64,000 nucleotides of DNA from UMGS1889 sp964540575 (GCA_964540575.1 CAZINI010000005.1:1-64000); one strand, 5' to 3'; shown: positions 34,227 to 40,825, counted from the first letter of the stretch. The notes: generated by a model not told the origin, from the sequence alone. Program-made: numbers and translations.

Positions 34227-34317
34227 CGTGGAAGAGTATAACAGAATTAATATGGAAAGCTATCTTTCTATTTTAAATATAGAAAACTATAATTCGAGAT
34301 TTGTAGAAAAATATTAG
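34213..34317 (+). pseudogene. Possible frameshifted C-terminal part of the preceding gene
   Basis: An ATG frame of 34 codons (LDVEEYNRINMESYLSILN near its start) overlaps the end of the AT-rich gene by 14 bases in the +1 frame and has no good ribosome site. It could be the displaced C-terminus of that protein or chance. Confidence 0.25.
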
Positions 34318-34396
34318 CTAAAATATTGAAGAAAAACCTCAACCTGTGGCAATTAGCGATAAATGATTGATAATGGCAACTAGCTGAAACTAAGAG

Positions 34397-34441
34397 AAAG
34401 GAGAAAAATGCGTACTCTTAATTGCACTAAATTTATATTAA
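34397..34441 (+). other. Left attachment site (attL) of the inovirus prophage
   Basis: 45 bases identical to 43640-43684. They include the dif left arm ATTGCACTAAA and centre TTTATA (34421-34437), while the right arm is replaced by TTAATCAGCTT. An SD (AAGGAG) and ATG (34408) make a short reading frame across the site. To the left (34318-34396) is presumably host DNA that originally lay upstream of xer. Confidence 0.85.
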
Positions 34442-34463
34442 TCAGCTTTTTACACCTTACTCT

Positions 34464-34496
34464 AAAAAAGCCCCCACGGATAACCGCAGGGGCTTT
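34464..34496 (-). terminator. Terminator of the leftward phage operon
   Basis: AAAGCCCC pairs with GGGGCTTT, with an inner CGG/CCG. Six A at 34464-34469 give the T-run on the - strand. Confidence 0.8.
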
Positions 34497-34518
34497 AAGT
34501 CTTTGCTTGGGTAGGTGA

Positions 34519-34749
34519 TTAGATAATTTTTCTTGGGTTGTAAATTCCTCTGATTTTCAGTTCTTTAGCAATTCCTTCAACCTCTTCAAGTATAACGTTT
34601 GTAGCAGTTCTAGTTATCTGACCTTCTTCTTCTAGCGTTTCAAGTCTTTCTTCGATATTGTCAAGTCTGTTGTCAACCTTTTTAAATTCCTCTTTAACCT
34701 CATTCTTGAAGCCTTCAATTGCCTGTAAAATCATCTCTGTTTCAGTCAT
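34519..34749 (-). CDS. Small coiled-coil phage protein
   Basis: A 76-residue protein with a heptad-rich helix (FKNEVKEEFKKVDNRLDNIEERLETLEEEG) and a basic end (IRGIYNPRKII). Such coiled-coil proteins are common in phage early regions; its function is unknown. Start 34749 has GGAGGGTT upstream. It is last in the leftward group before the terminator at 34464. Confidence 0.7.
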   Translation of the reverse strand: MTETEMILQAIEGFKNEVKEEFKKVDNRLDNIEERLETLEEEGQITRTATNVILEEVEGIAKELKIRGIYNPRKII

Positions 34750-34882
34750 TTTAAACCCTCCTGTAATATGTAGCCGATACCGATTGATACTTATTATACA
34801 CCTTATCGGCTTTATTGTCAAGGTGTATTTTAAGCACTCCTTTCTGCCCGTCTTGCCGATAGCACAGCATTTATTAATGTGT

Positions 34883-35121
34883 GCGGCTCTCTGACCGCCG
34901 CCCTTTCTTTTACTTTTTCTTTACTTCACAGAGTTCAAGGTATCTATTCCAGATAGTCCTTATTACGTAAGAGCTACAGAGTCTTGCTTCTGCTTCCTGT
35001 GCGTATGCCTTAACTCTTTCCTTGTTCTTAATCTTCAAAATCTCGTTCAATGGTGTGAAGCCTACATATTCCATAATCAGTCAACCTTTCTTTGATGTGG
35101 GCGGCTCTCTGACCGCCGCCC
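34883..35121. repeat. Two copies of a GC-rich intergenic hairpin
   Basis: At 34883-34903 and 35099-35121 the same GCGGCTCTCTGACCGCCGCC appears, each copy with inverted ends (GGGCGGC/GCCGCCC in the second). They separate the small leftward genes and may be RNA processing or termination sites. Confidence 0.6.
34910..35074 (-). CDS. Small phage protein, 54 residues
   Basis: A short gene with a good ribosome site (AAAGGTTG) that encodes a basic, helical protein beginning MEYVGFTPLNEILKIKN. No family was recognised. It lies between the two copies of the GC-rich hairpin, in line with its neighbours on the - strand. Confidence 0.55.
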   Translation of the reverse strand: MEYVGFTPLNEILKIKNKERVKAYAQEAEARLCSSYVIRTIWNRYLELCEVKKK

Positions 35122-35128
35122 GTTGTTT

Positions 35129-35269
35129 TTATGCTTTCTTTTCTTCTACCTTTTCAATCCACACTTCCGAGTGTTTCGGGAACTGCTTTTTGATAGCCTG
35201 TGCTTCTTTCCTTGTTTTCACCTCTTTAATGATTTTCTTCATCATAAAATCTTCATAAACTCTGTACAT
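35129..35269 (-). CDS. Small phage protein, 46 residues
   Basis: Begins MYRVYEDFMMKKIIKEV and is rich in Lys and Glu. AAAAAGGAGA lies seven bases before the ATG. It is the first gene of the leftward group, transcribed away from the ribbon-helix-helix gene at 35485, with shared operators between them. Function unknown. Confidence 0.55.
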   Translation of the reverse strand: MYRVYEDFMMKKIIKEVKTRKEAQAIKKQFPKHSEVWIEKVEEKKA

Positions 35270-35333
35270 TTTACATTCTCCTTTTTGCTTTAGTGTGTTA
35301 AAGTGGGTATTTTACCCCCTCTCTACATTATCT

Positions 35334-35348
35334 ATTATACACTATCCC
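35334..35348. promoter_or_regulatory. 15-bp operator, copy 1 (leftward side)
   Basis: ATTATACACTATCCC is the exact reverse complement of 35448-35462, which covers the rightward promoter. On the - strand this copy also contains TATAAT. A partial third copy (ACTATCCCTA) lies at 35398. The ribbon-helix-helix protein encoded at 35485 is the likely binder. Confidence 0.6.
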
Positions 35349-35433
35349 TATTATAAAAGCATTGCTTTTTCTTTGCCTAATTGTATTTATTTTATGTACT
35401 ATCCCTAGTGTTTCACGTGGAACAAAAAAGTTC

Positions 35434-35462
35434 TTGACAAAACAACGGGGATAGTGTATAAT
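35434..35462 (+). promoter_or_regulatory. Consensus promoter with overlapping operator copy 2
   Basis: TTGACA, 17 nt, TATAAT, a perfect SigA promoter. GGGATAGTGTATAAT (35448-35462) covers the -10 box, so a bound repressor would block it. Confidence 0.85.
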
Positions 35463-35484
35463 GTTTTTGAAAGGTTGTGATTTT

Positions 35485-35736
35485 ATGAAAATTTCCGAAG
35501 CACGATACAATGCAAATCGTCGATATAATGACAAAGCATATGATGATATGAAAATTCACGTTAAAAAAGGGGAGCGTGACCGCTTGAAGCTTTACTGTTT
35601 ACAGCACGACACAAGCCTAAACGGCTTTGTCACCGCCGCCGTTTCCTACTGCATAGCAAACGGCGTTGACCTTTCAAACGTTCCCGCCCTCGGTGACGTC
35701 CTGCCGCTTGGTGACGGTTTCCCGTCTGATGATTAA
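35485..35736 (+). CDS. Ribbon-helix-helix type phage regulator
   Basis: An 83-residue protein. The central part (MKIHVKKGERDRLKLYCLQHDTSLNGFVTAAVSYCI, ~30-66) fits a beta strand and two helices of the Arc/CopG fold. GAAAGG precedes ATG 35485. The promoter carries an inverted operator, so autoregulation is likely. A second ribbon-helix-helix gene holds the matching place in the satellite (44178), but sequence similarity between the two is low. Confidence 0.7.
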   Translation: MKISEARYNANRRYNDKAYDDMKIHVKKGERDRLKLYCLQHDTSLNGFVTAAVSYCIANGVDLSNVPALGDVLPLGDGFPSDD

Positions 35737-35834
35737 GTCGTGTCTTTCGTTTTCTTTCTCGGTTATATAGACTTTGCCCCCGTGACCGCCGCCGCCGTTC
35801 GGAAAACGTTCGGAAAATGTTCTGACAAGCTCTT

Positions 35835-36022
35835 TTGACGGTAGGTTGCGGCGTGTTAGACTTAGCCAAGCGGCTCGCCCCATAGGACAGACACGCCCCG
35901 CACGGATCCGCACATAAAGCCGAACGGAGCGGCTGTTGTGCGGTGCCGTGTGGGGTGCGGCTGTCCGTCATGGGTCTGCCGCCAGGCGAGTCGTAAACAC
36001 GCCGCTCGGTGCCTGCCGTCAA
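35835..36022 (+). other. Long imperfect hairpin, probable phage origin/packaging region
   Basis: Within a 470-bp gene-free, GC-rich stretch, the sequence from TTGACGGTAGG to CCTGCCGTCAA folds back on itself. Matching inner blocks are GCGGCGTGTT with AACACGCCGC and CTCGCC with GGCGAG. Filamentous phages carry their strand origins and packaging signal as such hairpins. A related hairpin with the same downstream sequence lies in the satellite (43846-43979). Short frames predicted here are shadows. Confidence 0.65.
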
Positions 36023-36099
36023 TAGAGGAGTGTCTGAACACTTTCTGAACGCTTTCTGAACGGTGGCGGCGGTCACCCTGCAAGAATTATATAAAACAG

Positions 36100-36133
36100 A
36101 ACGGATATGTCACTAGTTCGTGTCATATCCGTT
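36100..36133 (+). terminator. Hairpin with T-rich tail
   Basis: AACGGATATG pairs with CATATCCGTT with further pairs CAC/GTG inside. GTTTTCTTTT follows. Confidence 0.65.
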
Positions 36134-36170
36134 TTCTTTTATATGCAAAAGGGGAAATGTCAAAAAAAAC

Positions 36171-36200
36171 GGAATGACCTTATATTAAAAAGGTCATTCC
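36171..36200 (-). terminator. Conserved 10-bp hairpin shared with the satellite
   Basis: GGAATGACCT and AGGTCATTCC form a perfect stem. This hairpin plus the next ten bases are identical to 44060-44099 in the satellite. It lies just after the 79-residue leftward gene and can end its transcript; eight A upstream at 36162-36169 support this. Confidence 0.7.
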
Positions 36201-36209
36201 AACACAGTT

Positions 36210-36449
36210 TTATTTCTTATTCAACTTTTCTTTTAATTCCATAGAAATCTTTTCATATTCTAAGCTGTCAATTGTCATTGCGTTTTCAAGCATTTGATTT
36301 TTAGCCGCTTTTAGTACGTCAGCGGAATACTTGTCTTTGTTTCTCTTTTCCCAAGCCTTATTAATTTTCTTTTCCTTTTTCTCTTTTTCTTTCAATAGCT
36401 TTTTTAAATCTTTCTGACCTCTTTTAAAGTCGAAATCAAATAATCCCAT
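36210..36449 (-). CDS. Small charged phage protein
   Basis: A 79-residue protein, over one third Lys and Glu, predicted to be a long helix (KRGQKDLKKLLKEKEKKEKK). AAGGGGCGG precedes the ATG. It follows the repressor gene by 21 bases and would be cotranscribed with it. No family was recognised. Confidence 0.65.
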   Translation of the reverse strand: MGLFDFDFKRGQKDLKKLLKEKEKKEKKINKAWEKRNKDKYSADVLKAAKNQMLENAMTIDSLEYEKISMELKEKLNKK

Positions 36450-36470
36450 TATTACCGCCCCTTATAATTA

Positions 36471-36830
36471 CTATACTGCTCCTTTTATTCTTGCTTGTTC
36501 CTCTGCCTGCTCTATCATCATATCAATTCTACCCTCAATGTTTCCCTTTTCAATATCGGATAGCTTTTGAAGCTTCTTTAATATCCTTGCTTCGTCCTCT
36601 GGTATCCTGTCTTTAGTCAGTCCCTTTTTGTCGTTGGTTCTTCCTGCTATATAGTCAAGAGATACACCATAAAACTCTGCAAGTTCTATCACTCTATCAA
36701 ATGGAATTGTTCTTTTACCGTTCTCATATTGAGCATAATATGATTGAGTTGTCCCTATAATTTTTGCAATCATTTCTTGATTTAAGTCATTATCTTCTCT
36801 TAAATCTCTTATTCTTTGGTAAATCTTAAT
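36471..36830 (-). CDS. XRE-family phage repressor (unusual start)
   Basis: A cI-like HTH regulator. The HTH domain needs the segment KIYQRIRDLREDNDLNQE, which is encoded upstream of the first ATG in frame (36773). The frame is open back to ATT 36830, with TGA two codons before. AAGGAG lies ten bases before this ATT, so an AUU start giving 119 residues is the best reading; a one-base indel after a nearby TTG is the alternative. The body GTTQSYYAQYENGKRTIPFDRVIELAEFYGVSLDYIAGRTND is typical. It faces the rightward phage promoter at 36892 and should control lysogeny. Confidence 0.8.
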   Translation of the reverse strand: MKIYQRIRDLREDNDLNQEMIAKIIGTTQSYYAQYENGKRTIPFDRVIELAEFYGVSLDYIAGRTNDKKGLTKDRIPEDEARILKKLQKLSDIEKGNIEGRIDMMIEQAEEQARIKGAV

Positions 36831-36891
36831 AACAAATCAGCTCCTTAATTTGGTTAATGTTACAATTATATCATATTTCAAATAAAAATGC

Positions 36892-36920
36892 TTGACTTTA
36901 GTTCTCATATCGAATATAAT
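36892..36920 (+). promoter_or_regulatory. Rightward phage promoter
   Basis: TTGACT, 17 nt, TATAAT. It diverges from the repressor gene, and TATAAT is also present on the - strand at about 36870. It drives the replication genes. Confidence 0.8.
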
Positions 36921-37008
36921 GTTTATAGTTTAGTTTTTATGTCGACTAACTGTCAAGGAAAAGACACGAAAACCCGTAACGGGGGCTACACGTCAAGACC
37001 CCACAACA

Positions 37009-37077
37009 TTGTACTTTCCTTTTCAAAGCGGCAGACCGTTCACTGCCGCTCCCCTCGTGGGGCAGGGAAGTACACAA
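37009..37077 (+). promoter_or_regulatory. Branched RNA structure in the leader of the ssDNA-binding protein gene
   Basis: TTGTACTTTCC pairs with GGGAAGTACACAA and encloses two hairpins: AGCGGCAG/CTGCCGCT and CCCCTCGTGGGG. CCCGTAACGGG makes another upstream (36973). In Ff phages the ssDNA-binding protein represses translation through leader RNA; a similar control is possible here. Confidence 0.55.
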
Positions 37078-37103
37078 TAAAATTTTAAGGAGAGTGCAAA
37101 CAA

Positions 37104-37427
37104 ATGAACACATTCATCATCGGTCGGGTACTCAGCCCCGAAATTCAGAAAACAAGCAAGGGTGACGTTCTCAGAATAGGCGTTCTTGTTGCCCGTCAGT
37201 CAATCGAGTTTAGTATTTTTGAAGTTGCATCAGTCGATAAGGACACAGGCGAGTTCAAGCGAAATCCCGCCTTTGACCGTGCTATGAAGCTTAAAGACGG
37301 TGATAGCGTTGCTTGTATCGTCAATGCGGCAGTCAATAAAAAGGGTACTGACACGGTTTATTATCTCCGTGACATAGCCCCTGTAAACGCCGAAATCTCC
37401 GAACAGCTTAAAGCCGCCTTTAAATAA
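37104..37427 (+). CDS. Putative ssDNA-binding protein (pV-like)
   Basis: A 107-residue protein whose pattern (MNTFIIGRVLSPEIQKTSKGDVLRIGVLVARQ at the start, later KDGDSVACIVNAAV) suggests an OB fold. Its place as first gene of the rightward operon, before the replication initiator, is where small phages carry the protein that coats newly made single strands. AAGGAGAG precedes the ATG. The assignment rests on size, fold impression and context, not on a specific motif. Confidence 0.6.
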   Translation: MNTFIIGRVLSPEIQKTSKGDVLRIGVLVARQSIEFSIFEVASVDKDTGEFKRNPAFDRAMKLKDGDSVACIVNAAVNKKGTDTVYYLRDIAPVNAEISEQLKAAFK

Positions 37428-37444
37428 ACTTTTTGGTGTGTCTT

Positions 37445-37822
37445 ATGCGTGAAATAATTTTTCGTGGAAAGCGTCTTTCTGATGGCGTGTGGGTTTATGG
37501 TAGTTATGTTGAACAGTACGGTTCAAAAGAAATCTTTCTTTCTGATGGCTGTGATTCTAACGGCTTTGATTGCTACCACGTTATTCCTGATACCGTTGGA
37601 CAGTATATAGGTTATACTGATAGAAAAGGCTTTAAAATTTTTGAGGGTGATATTATTTCAGACTCTGATAACAAAAAATTTGTTGTCAAATATTCTGTTG
37701 AACTTATGAGGTTTTATTTTACTACAATTCACCCAATTTATATAGCACACGGTATTTTTAATGAACACGACATTCCGTTAATTATCGGTAACATTTACGA
37801 TAATCCTGAATATCTTGTATAA
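37445..37822 (+). CDS. YopX family phage protein
   Basis: A 125-residue protein. The start MREIIFRGKRLSDGVWVYGSY, the QYIGYTDRKGFKIFEGDII segment and the final IIGNIYDNPEYL are diagnostic of YopX, a family found in many phages of Gram-positive bacteria. Its role is unknown. ATG 37445 was chosen because the family begins there. It is not a usual gene of filamentous phages and points to recruitment from tailed phages. Confidence 0.85.
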   Translation: MREIIFRGKRLSDGVWVYGSYVEQYGSKEIFLSDGCDSNGFDCYHVIPDTVGQYIGYTDRKGFKIFEGDIISDSDNKKFVVKYSVELMRFYFTTIHPIYIAHGIFNEHDIPLIIGNIYDNPEYLV

Positions 37823-37906
37823 TTAACATCTCGGCAGACAAGCCGCAAAAATCCGTTTCTTGGGGATTGTACGCAACAGTCCCACACCACAAAATGAGGT
37901 TTTAAT

Positions 37907-38149
37907 ATGTCAATTGTTGAAAAGGCTTATATATTCGGCGAGATAATCGGTTTAACAGTTAGCTTAATTCTTCTTGTTGTTGAAATTTATTTAATTCTTA
38001 AGGTTTTAGGCATAAACATTCCGTTCAATAATCCTAAGAATTTTCATGGTATATCAATTTTCACAGGAGAACAAGGCAGCGGTATGAGCATTTCTTTATC
38101 TCATTATCATATAAAAAAAGCCTATGAAGAAATACATAAAGGGGATTGA
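37907..38149 (+). CDS. Mini-Zot: truncated Zot-like membrane protein with broken Walker A
   Basis: An 80-residue protein with one membrane segment (~12-34). Then comes HGISIFTGEQGSGMSIS, which aligns with HGMYIFAGEQGSGKTIA of the full Zot protein at 42500. The Walker lysine is replaced by Met and the rest of the ATPase is absent. It is not a decayed end of a longer frame in an obvious way: ATGAGG-type ribosome bases precede the ATG, and the stop overlaps the rep start region. It may modulate the assembly ATPase. Confidence 0.7.
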   Translation: MSIVEKAYIFGEIIGLTVSLILLVVEIYLILKVLGINIPFNNPKNFHGISIFTGEQGSGMSISLSHYHIKKAYEEIHKGD

Positions 38150-38154
38150 AAAAT

Positions 38155-39483
38155 TTGGATTATATGTTTGACTACGTCCGTTTCACTGTAAAAACTGACG
38201 TTCACGCCGTCAACCCTTATCCCGTTGACCTTGCTTTCATACAGTCAATTCTCGGCGTTTCCGATGACGTTTTTCAAGAATTTCAGTCCCTCGGTAAAGG
38301 CTCTCTGCATTACGCTGATATGCTCCGCTACTTTGATATTTCGATTGGTGTCCCATTCCCCGAAAGTGCTGATACTATGGGATATATGGTTACTATGACG
38401 GGTAACGGCTGTCGGCAGTTTGAGCAGTTTTCAAACGGCAACGTCCTTTGTTGGCGTAAGCTTTTCACACGGCTTAAAAACGCCGTTTCCGATGGCTGTT
38501 CCGTTAATATCTGCCGTCTGGATATAGCTTTTGATGATAAGTCGGAACTCGAAAGCGGTTTACTTGACCTTAACGAGATAGAACGCTGTGCCGCTGCTCG
38601 TGAATATGTTTCCTTGTTCCGTGTTACTGAGGATATAAATAGCGGTGATAATGCAGATTTGCTCGAATTTAAGTCCCGTAAACGCCGCAAGAATAATATC
38701 TTCGGTCATACCGTTGAATTTGGCAACCGTAAAAGTAACGCTTTCTTGCGTTTCTATGATAAGCTTTCCGAACAGCTTATGACCGAATACGGCGGCAAGC
38801 TTGAAAACGCTCCCGATGATTTCAAGAAGATTAAGCATTGGGTAAGAATGGAATTCGAGTTTAAGAAAACTGTTGCAATCAAGATTGTAAATTCTTTCTT
38901 GCTCCTGAGTGATGAAAAGTTTAATTCTTGGCTTGCAGAAGTCGTTAATAGCTATATCCGCTTTGTTGACGTTGACCATTCTCGTCGTGAAAATTGCACC
39001 GTTAAAGAATGGTGGCTTAAATTTGTTGGCACTCTTGAAAAAGCAAGCCTTAAAAGTGGTCATTTCAAGAAGTCTGACTATGTATCTGCCTTTAAATGGT
39101 TTGAACGCTCCCTTGCTCCAACTCTCTGTGCTTTGCTCTGCCGCCTTGGTGAAGATAAGCTTATAGAGATGATAGAGGTCTACGGCAGTAAAGAACGTTG
39201 GAAAGCTAAACACGAACGTATCTCAGATAATACAAGCCCTGTATATGATACTAACCTTTCCAATAAGGATATTTGGCTGAGTAATATACCGCTTGCTCTG
39301 CTTGATGATGATTTCTATTCCCGTGACAATGTCGGTATTATCTCCGATAGAGATTCAATTCAGCTTGATTTTGATACTGCTTCTCAGCTTTCAGAATATA
39401 TACCTGATATTCTCGGCACTGTTTCCGATTGGGACGATATAAGAGAAGCTTTTTATGAAGCTGGATATGTAGAAGTTTTGTAA
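38155..39483 (+). CDS. Phage rolling-circle replication initiator (Rep_trans/RstA type)
   Basis: A 442-residue initiator that should nick the phage origin. Family segments are MFDYVRFTV at the start, CRLDIAFDD (~125), EFGNRKSNAFLRFYDK (~195) and KHWVRMEFEFKK (~230), the pattern of Rep_trans proteins such as RstA of CTXphi and gpII-like proteins. TTG 38155 lies nine bases after AAAGGGG and was preferred to TTG 38146 and ATG 38164. It starts just past the mini-Zot stop. Confidence 0.85.
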   Translation: MDYMFDYVRFTVKTDVHAVNPYPVDLAFIQSILGVSDDVFQEFQSLGKGSLHYADMLRYFDISIGVPFPESADTMGYMVTMTGNGCRQFEQFSNGNVLCWRKLFTRLKNAVSDGCSVNICRLDIAFDDKSELESGLLDLNEIERCAAAREYVSLFRVTEDINSGDNADLLEFKSRKRRKNNIFGHTVEFGNRKSNAFLRFYDKLSEQLMTEYGGKLENAPDDFKKIKHWVRMEFEFKKTVAIKIVNSFLLLSDEKFNSWLAEVVNSYIRFVDVDHSRRENCTVKEWWLKFVGTLEKASLKSGHFKKSDYVSAFKWFERSLAPTLCALLCRLGEDKLIEMIEVYGSKERWKAKHERISDNTSPVYDTNLSNKDIWLSNIPLALLDDDFYSRDNVGIISDRDSIQLDFDTASQLSEYIPDILGTVSDWDDIREAFYEAGYVEVL

Positions 39484-39510
39484 GTTAACTTTCAAAAAGT
39501 AGGTGATATA

Positions 39511-39627
39511 ATGCCGAAAACAGGCTCTTTCTTCTGCGGTCTTGTTATCCTCGCCGTTGTCGTTGTTGCCTCTTTTTATTCAATGGATATGATAAAGGAG
39601 ATGTTTGACCATTGGAAACAACATTAG
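39511..39627 (+). CDS. Small membrane protein, 38 residues (pVII/pIX-like)
   Basis: MPKTGSFFCGLVILAVVVVA then a short polar tail. The single membrane segment and the size are those of the minor tip proteins pVII and pIX of filamentous phages (~32-33 residues). AGGTGAT lies five bases before ATG 39511. It overlaps the next gene by 16 bases. Confidence 0.6.
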   Translation: MPKTGSFFCGLVILAVVVVASFYSMDMIKEMFDHWKQH

Positions 39628-39944
39628 TTGAACTTTCGCCTGCTGTCATTGAACTTATACAGCAGATTATCGAAAATCAAGCGGACGATATAACCGCCGA
39701 AAATCTGCAAATAATTGCTGATGGTATGTATACCGAAATAGACGGCGTTACCGTTAGCCTTGCCGATTTGCTTTATCTCCAAAACCAACAGCTTTTAGAG
39801 GTCAAGGAACAGCAAGCAATTATAGACCAACGCCTTGACGCTGAGTTTTTAACTCTTAATGATGGTATCGGCGTACTTGGCTGTGGAATAGCCGCTCTGT
39901 TCGTCTGGAACTTCTTCAAGCATATTTTCGGGGGGATGATATAA
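39612..39944 (+). CDS. Phage structural-region membrane protein, 110 residues
   Basis: An acidic, helical N-terminal ~80 residues is followed by a single C-terminal membrane segment (GIGVLGCGIAALFVWNFF). The start is TTG 39612, with AAGGAG ten bases upstream inside the preceding gene; the stop overlaps the next gene by one base. The position suggests a minor virion or assembly protein. No homologue was recognised. Confidence 0.65.
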   Translation: METTLVELSPAVIELIQQIIENQADDITAENLQIIADGMYTEIDGVTVSLADLLYLQNQQLLEVKEQQAIIDQRLDAEFLTLNDGIGVLGCGIAALFVWNFFKHIFGGMI

Positions 39945-40108
39945 TGCCTGATATAGATAGCTTTATTCAGTATTTCATCTCTTACGATGTCGCTAACTTT
40001 TTCCATATCGCCGTTTCCGAGATAACCGAAACAGGTTTTTGGTATCTCTGTACTCTTGTAGGTATCAAGTTAGGATATAGTATTCTTAACTCTGTTATCA
40101 ATAATTAA
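39944..40108 (+). CDS. Small membrane protein, 54 residues
   Basis: MPDIDSFIQYFISYDVANFF at the start, then one hydrophobic segment (FWYLCTLVGIKLGYSIL). It begins within TAATG of the previous stop, after GGGGGATGAT. The final GIKLGYS resembles the end of the coat proteins downstream, so it may be a minor coat component. Confidence 0.6.
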   Translation: MPDIDSFIQYFISYDVANFFHIAVSEITETGFWYLCTLVGIKLGYSILNSVINN

Positions 40109-40125
40109 CTCTGTTATCAATAATT
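40088..40125 (+). repeat. 19-bp tandem duplication
   Basis: AACTCTGTTATCAATAATT is present twice in direct succession, covering the end of the 54-residue gene and its downstream gap. It is a recent slippage event. Confidence 0.8.
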
Positions 40126-40134
40126 CTTGATGTT

Positions 40135-40155
40135 AACACGGGTGTACAACGTGTT
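40135..40155 (+). terminator. Weak hairpin before the coat genes
   Basis: AACACG and CGTGTT around nine bases, followed by TT. It may be partial termination that separates replication from coat expression. Confidence 0.35.
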
Positions 40156-40200
40156 TTCATATATCATCAATCAATTTTATTATGAAAGAGGTTTTGTTTT

Positions 40201-40485
40201 ATGTCTATCAAGGAAAAAATCGTAAATTCTAAGCCCGTTCAGTACGTTGTAAATTCTAAGGCTTTTGCAAAGGCTGTTGACGTTGCAGGTGTTGCCTCTG
40301 TATCTGCCTGCACTCTTATGACTTCTGTTTCTGCCGCTGAGGGTACTGTTATTGACCCTGGTACAGTCGATACAGCAACCATTATTTCTAATGCCCAGCC
40401 CTTTATTACTGCCGCACTTCCTATTATCTGCATTATCGGCGGCGTTAAGCTTGGCTTCCGTTTCCTGCGTTCTGCTATGCATTAA
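40201..40485 (+). CDS. Major coat protein (pVIII-like), copy 1
   Basis: A 94-residue precursor. A long signal peptide ends with SVSA before AEG, giving a ~48-residue mature protein. That has an acidic N-terminus (AEGTVIDPGTVD), a membrane segment (FITAALPIICIIGGV) and a basic C-terminus (KLGFRFLRSAMH). This is the size, charge layout and even the AEG start of the Ff pVIII coat protein. AAAGAGG precedes the ATG. It is followed by a paralogue and a strong terminator. Confidence 0.85.
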   Translation: MSIKEKIVNSKPVQYVVNSKAFAKAVDVAGVASVSACTLMTSVSAAEGTVIDPGTVDTATIISNAQPFITAALPIICIIGGVKLGFRFLRSAMH

Positions 40486-40486
40486 T

Positions 40487-40768
40487 ATGAACGCCGTTCG
40501 TAAAATCTTACTTTCACGAGCTTTTTCAAAGGCTGTTGACATTTTATGCATTGCTTCAACTTCTATTGTAACTCTTGTTACTCCCGTTTCCGCTCTTGAT
40601 ATTGGTTTCGGTGAAGTTGGTGAAGGTGAGTTAATCCCAATAAATAATTTTGACTTATCTTCTTTTGTTACAAATCTTCAGCCCTTTATTACTGCCGCTC
40701 TTCCTATCCTCTGTGTAGTCGGTGGTATCAAGCTCGGCGTTCGTTTCCTGCGTTCTGCTATCCACTAA
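40487..40768 (+). CDS. Major coat protein paralogue (pVIII-like), copy 2
   Basis: A 93-residue precursor of the same plan. The signal ends at PVSA, the mature N-terminus is more acidic and longer, and the C-terminal half (LQPFITAALPILCVVGG then IKLGVRFLRSAIH) is nearly the same as copy 1. ATG 40487 lies one base after the copy 1 stop with no SD, so it depends on translational coupling and is probably made in smaller amounts. Confidence 0.82.
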   Translation: MNAVRKILLSRAFSKAVDILCIASTSIVTLVTPVSALDIGFGEVGEGELIPINNFDLSSFVTNLQPFITAALPILCVVGGIKLGVRFLRSAIH

Positions 40769-40792
40769 TCCCATTTTAAAGGCTTTCGCCTT

Positions 40793-40825
40793 TCAGCCGC
40801 TGGGCGTTCGCTTGGCGGCTGTTTT
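40793..40825 (+). terminator. Strong terminator after the coat genes
   Basis: CAGCCGC and GCGGCTG with a 14-base loop and five T. A smaller AAAGGC/GCCTTT hairpin precedes it. Ff phages also have a strong terminator right after gene VIII. Confidence 0.88.

Noticed and set aside
34397..34441. Attachment within a tRNA gene
   Set aside because: The repeated sequence has no cloverleaf or CCA-end pattern; it matches dif instead.
34883..35121. CRISPR array
   Set aside because: Only two copies of the hairpin unit exist and they are separated by a gene; no cas genes lie in the window.
35630..36083. Several overlapping - strand frames in the GC-rich region
   Set aside because: They are Arg/Gly-rich, in different frames over the same bases, and lie within the fold-back region; GC-rich DNA lacks stops by chance.
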